DNA of 64,000 nt, taken from Ananas comosus. Taxonomy: Eukaryota; Streptophyta; Magnoliopsida; Poales; Bromeliaceae. The notes beneath the pieces were generated by a model. The model ran no database searches, had not been told where the DNA came from, and saw only the letters and a program-made list of their open reading frames with translations. Below are positions 1 to 10,260 of the stretch, one piece after another. The number at the start of each line of letters is the position of its first letter. The stretch's first letter is position 1. Where the stretch lies: assembly GCF_001540865.1 (NCBI RefSeq), contig NC_033641.1:5694603-5758602 (forward strand), given 5' to 3'. Both the position numbers and the translations under genes were made by a program.

Positions 1-833
1 ATCTAACATGATCCCTAATTAACCACCATGAGAGCACCTTAAGAAACCATGGATTTTCATGGGTTCAAGGTTCTACTATACCTCTAAAGCCTCTAAAGAG
101 ACCAAAACTCCAAACCTAAGGTTTAAATCCTAACCCTAGCGGAGTTCGTGCACAAAATTTACCTTAGCCACGAACTCACCCAAGATCCTTCTTGTTGCAG
201 AGCCCCAAGAACCACCAAAGCCTCCAAAACCCACTTCTCCAAGCTTCTTCTTCTTCTCTCCTTCTTCTTCTCCTTCTAGAGAAAGAGAGAGAGAGAAATA
301 TGAGAGAGTGTGAGAGGGAGAGAATGAGAGAAAAGAGCTCTCATCACCCTATATATAACCTCACCATGGCATATTTGCATTTAGGCCCCTCAACATTGCA
401 TCCTGTGCACTGCCCAGACTGGGCCCTTTTCGGGCACGGGGACCGGTCTCTCTAGCAGGGGACCGGTCCCCGAGAGCACCCTTTGCAGTTTATGCAGCCG
501 GGGTTCGGTCTCACCCTGAGGGACCGGTCTCACGAGGACCGGTCTCTTCCCGCAGGGACCGGTCCTCGAGAGCAAAACTTCCAGGACTTAGCCGATTTTT
601 TTCCTCTTCTCGCTGGCCGCGCGTACGGGAACCGGTCTCTCCTTCAGGGACCGATCTCCAAGAGCACAAAATTTGCAATGGTGCATATTTGCTCCAGGTT
701 GCTCTTCGAGACCTCCTATAATGTACTTTTGCTCTTTTTGACGCCTTCGGCCTTTCCGAAGTGTACCCACCTCGCATTTTGGTTATTTTGACTAAAGTTC
801 GATATTCGTTTACTGAGGTTTCGGTATATTACA
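1..833 (-). mobile_element. Gypsy-type LTR, minus orientation, cut by the window edge
   Basis: Read on the minus strand, the LTR starts with TGTAATATACC at 833 and runs leftward out of the window. It holds GGGACCGGTCTC-type palindromes between about 442 and 636, then a TATA-like stretch (ctatatataa, about 349-358) and CT/GA-rich leader DNA. The order (start, palindrome array, TATA, purine/pyrimidine-rich leader) matches the plus-strand LTR at 26862. It abuts a second LTR at 834 and appears to be inserted into it. No protein is encoded; short ORFs here are chance frames. Confidence 0.7.
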
Positions 834-3800
834 CAACCACGTCGACTTTCCCACTAAGTCTAAATCAGGCATAATAGAAGAAAAGAGATATAGATAGTAA
901 CCAAACTATACAAATGCAGCTAATATGACTGAACAATAATCAATGCAATGCTCAATAGTATGCTCATGATGAATACAAGATCACAATCTCATTGCCCAAT
1001 CTTTTGGCTAACCCGTAGGTTTCGACCTCAACAACTCACAAACCAAATCCCTACTATCGGGAAGATACCCGCTACTACCCGACGGGACCGTCCTCTGGGG
1101 AGATACTCGCTACGACCCAGTGATGACAACTCCGGAGCACATCGCCCGAGGGGGAGCTACCACCCTCGAGCAAGGATTTACAGGTGAGTATGATCCAATC
1201 CTTAACTATAAGGATGCCGAGTTCAATCAATTCCTTAACTATAAGGAAACAATGTACATATGACCCTTAACTTCAAGGTTGTTATGTCATAATGTTACTA
1301 CCTTTGTATACTTGTATTCGTTAAACTTTACTAGTGTCGTATACACTACTTGTTCTTTGTACTCATACAATGATGCCACACTTGTTCTCTAAGTGTTCAA
1401 AACTAGTAGATGCCACTCTCTACGACTCATGTCCACATGTCATATTTGTTTACTAAGGCTGTGTTTGGTTCCGGTATAAGTAAGAACTACTAGTTCCAGG
1501 GATAGGTACAAGTTCAGGTATAAGCAGGAACTAGATCAATTTTGCGTTTGGATGAAAATTGGGTTGTTTTTAGGAATAAGGTAAATAGTATTTGGATGGT
1601 TAGATTGGAGCAAGAGGAATAAGAGTTATAATTTGAAATTAAAATTATATTATATAATTAATTAACATCAAAATATTATTTAAAAATAAATAATAAATTA
1701 ATTATTAATAATTAATTATAAATAATAATAATTATCAGTAATTAATTATAAATAATAAATTAATAATATCGATTATCTAATTAATAATAATAATTATTAA
1801 TAAATAATAATAATTATTAATTATTCTTATTAATTAATTATAAATAATAAATTAATAATAATATTGATTATCTAATTATTAATAATAATTAATATTAATA
1901 TTTATTAATAAATAATAATAATTATTATTATTTAATTATAAATAATAAATTAATAATAATATCCATTATCTAATTATTAAGAATAAGAATTATTAATTAA
2001 TTATTAATAAATAATAATTATTATTAATTATTAATTATTAATTATAAATAATAAATTAATAATAATATCGATTATCTAATTATTAAGAATAAAAATTATT
2101 AATAATTATTAATAAATAATAATTATTATTAATTATAAATAATTAATTATAAATAATAAATTAATAATAATATCGATTATCTAATTATTAAGAATAAAAA
2201 TTATTAATAATTAATAATAAATAATAATAATTATTAATTATTAATAATTAATTATAAATAATAAATTAATAATAATAATTATCTAATTATTAACAATTAA
2301 TTATAACTAATAAAATAATAATAATAATTTTCTAATTATTAATAATTAATTATAAATAATAAATTAATTAATTATTTAATTATTGAAGCAATAAATAATG
2401 ATTTAAATATATTAATTAGATTAATTAATAATTTACTGCTATTAAAATTAAATTTAGATTTTAATTAACCTTGTTCTCATCAAGGAACAAGCTAGTTCCA
2501 GGAAATGGGTGGAACAGCAGTTCCAGCCTTATACCAGTTTGTTCCAGAAACCCGGGAACTACTGTTCCCGGGAACCAAACATACCGTTTGGGAACAAAGG
2601 GAGGAACAAGGGCTTATTCCCCCCCTTGTTCCCGAACCAAACGCTACCTAAGTCTACTAGGTTCCTGTCACTTGTTATGCATACATAGGGTTTATAAATT
2701 CTCATTTGTTCACTAGCATGTCACATATATTTGAACCCACAACATGCGATAAGAAGCTCACAATTATCCCTACTACGCAATATGCTTAATACATACATAT
2801 GCTTAAATATGACACTTTAGACATAAAAGGAATTCTGAGGTTCTTGGTATGCACCACCCATCTTGTATGTTTGTAAAGATGCTACGGTAAATTTCTTGGA
2901 ATTTTTGAAGTCCTACTTTATCGCCTGCGGCAAAACGAAGTCAAATTAGGCTTAATACTTAGAACTCCTACATAGGCTTTTCGTAACGTCAAACCGAGTT
3001 GCCCAACGTGTCGGGAATACCCTGAATTAAATTTCTATAAGGTCAATTTGTCTTAGAAACTCTCTAGGGCAAACGTCCTAAATTTGGTGCCATAACAATA
3101 CCATTTACTCAAACCTGGGTTTGATCTCTAAAGTAAGTAAAAGAGAGCTTGTCTAACATCTAGAAGCTTATTTAGAACCATCTAAACCATTTCTAGGGCA
3201 TAATAAGCAAACCCTAGGAATTCACCATTAGAGCACTGAAGAAAACTAGGGTTTTCATGTGTTCTAAGCCATTACTAGGTTTCTATATACGAGAGAAGAT
3301 CAAAACCTAGTTTTCTAGGGTATAAAATCAAACCTTATACCTATTGTTACAAAACACCTCACCTTAACCCAAAGCTCTCCAATGTCCACCTTGTAGGAGA
3401 GATCCCAAGCCTTCAAAACCACCAAAAATCCCTCCAAAGCCTTCTTCTCCTTCACCTCCTAGCTCTTGGAAGTGATCTCTAAAGAGAGAAAGAGAGAAAT
3501 GAGAGAATAGGTGTGTGTTGGCTGTGGAAGAGGGAGAGAGAGGTGTTGGGGTGTTTTATAAGGTGCTACAATTGCGTCTAGGTCCCCAATTTCTTTTTAT
3601 TTGCAGCAGACCAAATTGGTGCTGTTAGACCAAAGTGTACCGGTACACTTTGTTCTGTCACTGATTACACGATCACGCAAAGGCAAACCCGAGCGCACGT
3701 TTCTCGGTTACGCAAGATTTGTACCGGTACACTTTCAAAGGTACCAGTACACTTCGGATTTTTCTCTCAAACCCGAGAGCAAGCTCTTCTTGGTCTGCAG

Positions 3801-4044
3801 GGCTGTACCGGTGACAACTCAATCGTTGTACCGGTACACTTTGCCCAGAATGCTGGTTTTGCGTCGTTTTCGATTCTATTTCGCGCCGGTCGATGTTAAA
3901 ATCCTTTTAACTCTTTTAGAACTCCTTTTCAACCCTTCCAACATTGTTGGAATGTCAACCAGACTTTGTCCATCCATTTCTCTCGGCATTTTAACCAATT
4001 TGGCTAAAGTTCGATAATCGCTATCGAGCTTTCGATACATTACA
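834..4044 (-). mobile_element. Gypsy-type LTR, minus orientation, split by a MITE
   Basis: On the minus strand the LTR begins at 4044 (TGTAATGTATCG) and proceeds leftward. Its array uses the alternative palindrome GTACCGGTAC, between 3639 and 3835, followed by a leader with many CT-rich stretches. The part at 2650-3100 resembles, in reverse, the LTR at 27600-28570 (for example the segment around the word cttcgttttgccgc). The LTR is interrupted at 1457-2648 by a MITE and at 833/834 by the neighbouring LTR, so its 3' end is not seen. Confidence 0.6.
1457..2648. mobile_element. PIF/Harbinger-like MITE, about 1.2 kb, very AT-rich core
   Basis: The ends form an inverted repeat: GGCTGTGTTTGGTTCC on the left and, reading the complement of the right end, GGTAGCGTTTGGTTCG. 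A TAA target duplication flanks it (1454-1456 and 2649-2651). Sub-terminal stretches are rich in GGAACAAG/CTTGTTCC-type words. The core, 1620-2460, is nearly pure A/T built from repeats of the word taataataattatt. There is no coding sequence, so it must move, if at all, with a transposase from elsewhere. The TAA duplication points to PIF/Harbinger rather than hAT or Mutator. Confidence 0.75.
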
Positions 4045-4995
4045 TATTTTGTATTTGAAACTAATCCAAATCATCCTATGTAATATTTATTTTCCATTTC
4101 AACTTGGTTTAACATAGAATACAAATTAGTTTAACTAGAATGTAGTTAGATATGTAGTCAAGGCAATTAAACTGATTACATTCATAAACTGTTTATGTTT
4201 TGTAGTGTTTGGTTTGAAGAAAAAAAAATAGTTTTTCATCAATATTTATTTTCTTTGAAAGAAAAAAAATAAATGAAAAGTGCTCTATATGCAAGAATTT
4301 TTAACTTTTTTGGTTGGTCCCTAACTGAAAGATGTTTTAGAAGTCTTTTGATTTTATTGTCTGACTAACCTGATTTTTTTTTTTTTTTTTGCAGAAATTT
4401 CAAAAAAAGGAAGAATTGGTGTTTAATTCTGAGTGAATTCATAAAATAAGTTGAAGAACTCGTAGAAAACTTTGATTTCATATGGATTTTATTTCTGTTA
4501 GATTGAAAACTTCTTTGAATAAAATTTTTAATTGACAATTCTGTTTACTCTGCAAATTCCTATTTGATTAAATGATTTGGCTTGTCTTGTTTGACAATTG
4601 TCGTATGTAATCAAATTTAAATTTGTTTGAATGATGAATTTGTTCTTATATCTCAATTTAAAGAGTATTAAATTTTTGTCTAGTTTTTTTTTTTAATTGT
4701 ATGTTTTATATTTTGTATTAGATTCACAACAATTACGAAACCGATGGTATAAATTTACTAATTTATACTAGCGCTTTTTACTATATTTAGTAGCGGTCGG
4801 AGAAGCGTTACTAAAATTATTTTCTCCAATGGTTGTATAAACTGTCGGTAAAGACTTTTAGCGACAGAGATCTAACAGCGGTTATAGAACTTTTCTCGGC
4901 GGTTTTACAAATGTCGGGAAATATTTTTCCAGCGATCCTAGACACTTTTCCCAGCGGTTTCGACCGCTTCTAAAACCTATTTTTTTTGTAGTGTG
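4045..4995. other. AT-rich spacer with a CACTA-like terminus
   Basis: No gene is seen. The segment ending at 4993 has the sub-terminal look of a CACTA element: repeated words such as agcggt and gcgac, then a poly-T run and the terminal word GTAGTG (4988-4993). A degenerate left end may lie at 4725 (CACAACAA), giving about 270 bp, but no matching 3-bp target duplication was found. The CACTA assignment is tentative. Confidence 0.4.
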
Positions 4996-7020
4996 TGAAA
5001 GCCAAACCTTTATCTCCACCCTCTCTTTTTTTAGTGGCTTCATCTTTCTCCAAGCTTAGAATTGGACAAGAGCACTTGAAGAAGGAGCACTCCAAGGGTG
5101 AGATCAAGTTCTTCGACAATTATTGATCCACCTAATGGTAAGTGAGATGAGTTTCTCGTATTTTGGATGTGATTTTAGGGTTTTCTTAGATAAAGACTTT
5201 CAAAAGTTCTAACTTGATTAGAACTTCTTCTTTAGGCTTGATTAGAAGCCTCAACAACAAAAATCCACTTTACGATGAGGCTCTAGTGACTTGAGGTGGG
5301 TTATGCTTTTCGAAATGGTTGGATCCTTTCCTCTATCTCTAAATCCCTGTTTCTCTAACTTATGGTTGCATGATTTGAATAGTAAGGTTTTTTGATATTC
5401 CTCCTCCTTTTATTTGATATGCATGCATAGTAGATGATAGCTACATCCCATCTTTGGAAACTTATGATTTAGCATACATGAGTAGAGAATGACAATATTG
5501 TGTCCTCATAACCCTATCACTTGTATGATTAGCAGTAAAAGTTATCTTATCATGAGATGCTTGATTAGCATAGTTGCCATGCATGATTACCATAAGGGGC
5601 CGTTTGGTTCCCACTATAAAATATTACTAGGAGTAAAAAGATGTTCGAGAATCTTATTTCTATTCATTCTATTACTAAGAATATGACATTCCGGTGTTTG
5701 GTTCGCACGGTCATATTATTTAGTCATGTTATTTAAGATTACGAAAAATATACAATTAATTTATTTATTTTGTTAATAAAGTTTAGATAATATTATAAAA
5801 AATTTCAACATCTTTTTAGAAAAAAAGGAGAGAAAATATTGGTTAGAGAGAGAGCATAATTAAAGAAAATATGAAGAGAAATAGAGTCGAGGTTAGAGGG
5901 AGTGAGAAAATTGAGACTTTAGAAAAAGAGGGGGAGAGAGAGCTTTGTTTAGAGAGAGAAAAAGAGTTGAAGTTGAGAGAGAAAAAGATAAGTTTGAAGA
6001 GAGATATGAGGTTAGAGTGTAAAAAAAAAAATACTAACTAACCGGCAGGTAGGAAAAAAGAAAGAGATTAGACATATTATAATTACTCTAATCCATTAAT
6101 ATGAGGATATCCACCCTCCTTCAAAGGAATGAGATTAGTACTTTGGGATGAATCTCATTCCCAAGTAAATCCAATATTACAAATTAGATTACTTAGTGCG
6201 TTTAGCCAAACACTGTTATATTTTTTTATTCCTATTAGATTAATAGGAATCTTAAAAAGATAGCGCGAACCAAACGCACCCTAAAGATTTATGAATTTGT
6301 AAACCTAGTATGGTTAATAAACGATGATGACAATTATCCATTTTGGTACCTTCTAGTAGCATGCTGTATTTACCATTGTGATACTTTCTTCATGAGAAAA
6401 GCATGCTAGGATAGCAGGTACCACTATTTTAGAATAGGCGCTCTTCATTGTGAGATTTTTGACCAAGCTTGCGCTAGTTGTTTATTAGCTTGTAGAGTTT
6501 GCGACTACACGGGCAGCGTCCCTCCGAAGGTGATTATACAAATTGGGGGATAGACTGCCGAGGTGGGCGTAGTGCCCATAAAGCCGTGACGAGCAAGCTT
6601 GGAACGGACCATGTGGTCGGTTGATGGTAAAATTGGATCCTTGTGACAAATGTCACATTGCTAGGATTTGAGACATATATCGGCAAAGTTGATCATGTTG
6701 GACCTACATGTACCCTGTACTTTGTAGAGGCATTGTAGCGACATCTTTACTTATACTCCGTTATCCTATTATTTAGTTGCTTTATATCTCGCTTATTCAA
6801 TCCTATTAACTCATTTAGACCTAGTGTGGACATTTGGCCAGGTTTGGCGGTCGTACCCACTAGAAACTTATTGCAGTTCTCACACCCTCTTATTGATATT
6901 TTTATTACAGAAACATCTATCAACAGTGAGGCGCATGATCACGTCAAGGGTGTCGTGAACTAGTTAGAAGGCTACCCTTCACGTGTTGTAGGCGACCCAT
7001 TTCGTGACATGATATCATGT
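4996..7020 (+). mobile_element. Diverged gypsy-type LTR remnant
   Basis: Several landmarks of the LTR family occur in plus order: a GA/CT-rich leader, the word gcagcgtccctccgaagg (about 6515), a block around 6850-6890 with cccactagaaactta and gttctcacaccctc, and a terminal block ending near 7015. The equivalent block in other copies reads cccactgggaacta followed by gttctcacgcc. Neither end has clear TG/CA termini, so this is an old fragment. It is interrupted by a MITE at 5596-6281. Confidence 0.5.
5596..6281. mobile_element. PIF/Harbinger-like MITE, 686 bp
   Basis: The left end GGGGCCGTTTGGTTC is inverted at the right end, where the complement reads GGGTGCGTTTGGTTC. TAA is duplicated at 5593-5595 and 6282-6284. 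The interior is AT-rich with many GAGAG words and no ORF. The termini resemble those of the element at 1457 but the interiors differ, so it is a separate family. Confidence 0.75.
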
Positions 7021-8357
7021 ATTTATAACATTATGAGAGAAGAAGAAATGTGTTTCGTTTTGGTGATGGAATTGTATAAGGAATAAAGATTAGCTTGTAA
7101 AAGTTTATAGTATACTAGTTTCACTCTAATGCTAGATGGTACATGATCTCGTATGTGATGTACAAGTTGAAAGTTTTTATCCGTTTTGTGCGGGCAAAGG
7201 AGACTCTGTGCATTCAGCGGGTCCATCGCACATGCACGAGAGAGAGCCTCGGGTGGTCCGGTGTGAAGGAAACAAATAAAAAGGATACAAGGGATGGTTG
7301 GTGCTATCCAAAAGAATTATTAACATTACAATACGGAGGAGGAGGTGAATGTTAGGTCAGCTAATTTGGTAAATTTTGAGATTTACTAACTAGTCATGCA
7401 ATAGTCATTGGCTGTTCTTGATATAGTTCGATCATAAATTTAATGAAACATTGAAATAAATTGAAAAAAGTAAACTTTCAGGCAAAACAGTAGTCTACAG
7501 TTTTACATTTCACTCGATATGACAATAACTGTTAGATTATCCATCTATGACTACAATTCTAAGTGCATCAATGAGTCAATCAAGACGAGATATTATTTAA
7601 AGTTGTCCAAATTTTCCGAAAGATGAAGAATTATATCATTGATGTTTATAATAGACAGTGCATCTAATAGATCAATTTGACAACCATCCACAATATAGCG
7701 GAGCTAATTCACATAAAATGCCAGTTCAAGAAAGTAACAAGAAAGACATATACATGGATTCCACTCAAATCTAGTATTAAATTTTACGAGGAAGAACTCA
7801 TCAACCAAAAGATAACAATCGATACACAGTAATAGTCATAACTGAAGACCGATCATCAATAGTAACAGCAAAATGGGAATAAATCCCAAAACCGAGATGA
7901 ATTAAAAATGAAAACATCTATGTTGTGTTTTTACCCAATGTAAATAAGCATTAGGGTCTGTTTTGCAATTATTGAAAAATAAAATAGAGTTTTATTTTAC
8001 ACTGTATTTTGACATTTTGAAAACTCCATAAAAAAAAAATTTACTTAGTATTTTATTATTTGGATTGTTTCTTAAAAAAAATACTCGGATTTTATTCTTA
8101 TATAAAGTAAATTAAGAAAAATTGTATTAATTAAAACAAAACTTCTTCGTTTATGAATCAAAGCATGAAAAAAATATATAATTCATTTGTAGATTGTATT
8201 TGTTGAGCCAATAAGGTGCGGACATATGGTATACCGGTACTCCATTCAATTATATAGATTCACAGTGCACCGGGAGTATCGGAAGGATCTAAAACCGCAT
8301 GATTTAAAAGAAGTTACAGTAACCGCAAGCAGTTGCAAGCAGTTCCGATCGACTAGA
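7021..8357. other. Intergenic DNA, no gene recognised
   Basis: AT-rich sequence with short chance ORFs only. From about 8200 onward the sequence may belong to the same LTR-like unit that continues after the Cassandra insertion. The last five bases, CTAGA (8353-8357), are the left copy of the Cassandra target duplication. Confidence 0.5.
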
Positions 8358-8523
8358 TGTGACGCCCCGACTTCCCAGGGGGTCACCCATCCTAGGACTA
8401 CTCCCGTCCTAGCACGCTTAACTCTCTTAACCTCTTGGGTCTAGCCACCACCCAAAATGCTTAAGCCGGGTTAAGAGTTTAGCCCTATTATATCTTATAT
8501 ATAGGACTATCTGGGGTCTCACA
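8358..8523 (-). repeat. Cassandra 3' LTR
   Basis: Matches the 5' LTR (offset 318 bases) with no difference noticed by eye. The 5S-like part is at 8369-8422. Confidence 0.93.
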
Positions 8524-8661
8524 ATCTCCCCTCCTTTAAGCCCTGACGTCCTCGTCAGGCTCAGACTCACAAGTACCAGGCGATGTGAGACTCGTCTCGC
8601 TAGCCCGTCATCCAGACCCTGGCTCAGCCGAGACTCATCTCACACTTCCGGCTGGTAATTG

Positions 8662-8673
8662 GCTCTGATACCA
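8662..8673 (-). other. Cassandra primer binding site
   Basis: The minus strand reads TGGTATCAGAGC, complementary to the 3' end of a plant methionyl-tRNA, two bases from the 5' LTR. Confidence 0.9.
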
Positions 8674-8675
8674 TC

Positions 8676-8841
8676 TGTGACGCCCCGACTTCCCAGGGGG
8701 TCACCCATCCTAGGACTACTCCCGTCCTAGCACGCTTAACTCTCTTAACCTCTTGGGTCTAGCCACCACCCAAAATGCTTAAGCCGGGTTAAGAGTTTAG
8801 CCCTATTATATCTTATATATAGGACTATCTGGGGTCTCACA
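8676..8841 (-). repeat. Cassandra 5' LTR
   Basis: 166 bp, TG...CA ended on its own strand. Contains the 5S rRNA-like segment at 8687-8740 and a TATA-like stretch (tcttatatatagg, 8808-8820). Confidence 0.93.
8687..8740 (-). promoter_or_regulatory. 5S rRNA-derived pol III promoter region in the Cassandra LTR
   Basis: On the minus strand this reads as the middle and 3' part of plant 5S rRNA, including GGATGGGTGACC followed by CCTGGGAAGTC, the region of the internal control (box C) bound by TFIIIA. The upstream GTTAAGCGTGCT is also 5S-like. It is in the sense of the element. The first part of 5S rRNA is missing, so this is not a 5S rRNA gene. Pol III transcription is known for Cassandra; activity of this copy is inferred only. 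Confidence 0.85.
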
Positions 8842-9420
8842 CTAGAAGTGGTCCGGAAAATTAGGAAATAATGGCCGATCGTGTAAAAGCAATAACTGAT
8901 CAATAGGGCAATCTATAAATAGAAAAATAACGTCCTAAAAAGGGGTCTTTTTCCTGTGAACAAATGACCGCCTTTATTTCCTTATAATTTTCTGCATTTT
9001 TTAGGAGTAGTCTACTTGTAACTTTTATTTTTCCGCATTTACTGTTCTTCCTAGGAGTAGTTCATTAAATAGATCAACTGAGTCTGCATGCCATCCGGCA
9101 CACTTAACCCCTGTACTTCTTACCAATTAATATAAAGGCATTCGGTTTTTCAAGCTGACCAATTCCTGTGTTCGTTAGTCATTCGGCTCTTCGGCCGACT
9201 TCAGTTCTTGCTTGGTTCGTGCATTCGGCTCATCCAGCCGAACCGAATTTACTGTAGAGGTTTCGAACCCGGCTGATCCGATCCCTCGTCAGCTGAATCG
9301 CTTGATCAATCGAAGGGCGCAAACTTCGAGGATCACCATTCGAAGCTGTTTTCATCCTGACACGCTCCCCGAAGAGGATCTTTGACCGGGTCAAGAGTCA
9401 GGGAATTCGGCTCGCAACAG
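8842..9420. other. LTR-like sequence hosting the Cassandra insertion
   Basis: The stretch has a TATA-like box (atataaagg, about 9129), then a pyrimidine-rich leader with repeated attcggct words and a GC-richer block up to about 9415, as in the R-U5 part of a plant LTR. The upstream part lies left of 8353, so Cassandra interrupts it. No coding region and no second LTR were found; family unknown. Confidence 0.35.
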
Positions 9421-10260
9421 TATCAAATTGAGAACTTTTAAAAAAATAATTAAAAACAAAATAATTAAACAAGTATCATAGTAAGCGTAATTCTTCTTCA
9501 TCACAAATTTCAAAACATAACAAATTTCATCACAAATGTCGAAAAATCACAAATTTTGTCGTCTTCTTTATGGTCGCCAGGCACTCCCTCATTGCTCGAG
9601 TTTTTTACCGGCTGTGATCATGTTCTTGCCTTAATGATTAAATAAAAAAAAAAAAATCAGTTGGGATCCAAATCGCACGTCATCCCTTTCCCGCAGAGAG
9701 ACTCCCCCTTCCCACCCCTTTCTCTGCGATTCCTAAGGCAGCGGCGGTAGCAGTGATCATCTCCGTCTCCTTTTCCAGCCCCATCTCCACAACCCCATCT
9801 CCACTGCTAGTCCGCTACTGCTGCTTGCATCCATCTCTTCCTACGATTATTCCTCCTGCAGTCGTGGCCGTTAGCATCCATCTCTTCCTACGATTATTCC
9901 TCCTGCATCATGGCTGTTAGCAGGAGCGCATTGTCATTGTAGTCTGCAGAGTCATTGGCAGTGGCACCAGGGAAGGCGATGACATCATTGTTATCATCGT
10001 CGTCGGAGCGAGTAGAGGAGGGAGGAGGAGAGAGAGGATGGGGAGGAAGGATGAGAGGGAGTGAAGGGAGCGGTGAGGGAGACGACTTCTAACCAAACTT
10101 TTTTTATCCCTAAATTACTCTGTAAAATATATATTATAAAGTAATTTTTTTACTTTATTAAACCTTCCAAAATTACTCTGTAAAATATATATTATAATAT
10201 CTTAAGAAGCATCTATATTATAAAGATATTATATAGATGCGTAATAGGATTACATTTCAA
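9421..10260. other. Intergenic DNA with a short tandem duplication
   Basis: No gene. At about 9827-9907 a block reading catccatctcttcctacg... is present twice, about 48 bases apart. It lies in a GC-rich stretch that looks like a captured exon or UTR fragment but has no convincing frame. AT-rich repeats of the word gtaaaatatatattata occur at about 10122 and 10171. Confidence 0.5.

Larger units (their letters stand above)
8358..8841 (-). mobile_element. Cassandra TRIM retrotransposon, complete, 484 bp
   Basis: Two 166-bp LTRs (8358-8523 and 8676-8841), which look identical or nearly so, flank a 152-bp centre. The whole is bracketed by the 5-bp duplication CTAGA (8353-8357 and 8842-8846). Reading the minus strand, the centre begins with a methionyl-tRNA primer site (8662-8673) and ends with a polypurine tract (8525-8537). 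Nothing is coded. Such tiny LTR elements are TRIMs, which depend on another element's proteins. The 5S rRNA-like segment in each LTR is the hallmark of the Cassandra family in vascular plants. LTR identity and an intact duplication suggest recent insertion. Confidence 0.95.

Noticed and set aside
8687..8740. A 5S rRNA gene
   Set aside because: Only part of 5S is present, it is repeated in both LTRs of a TRIM, and the start of the 5S gene is missing; it is Cassandra.
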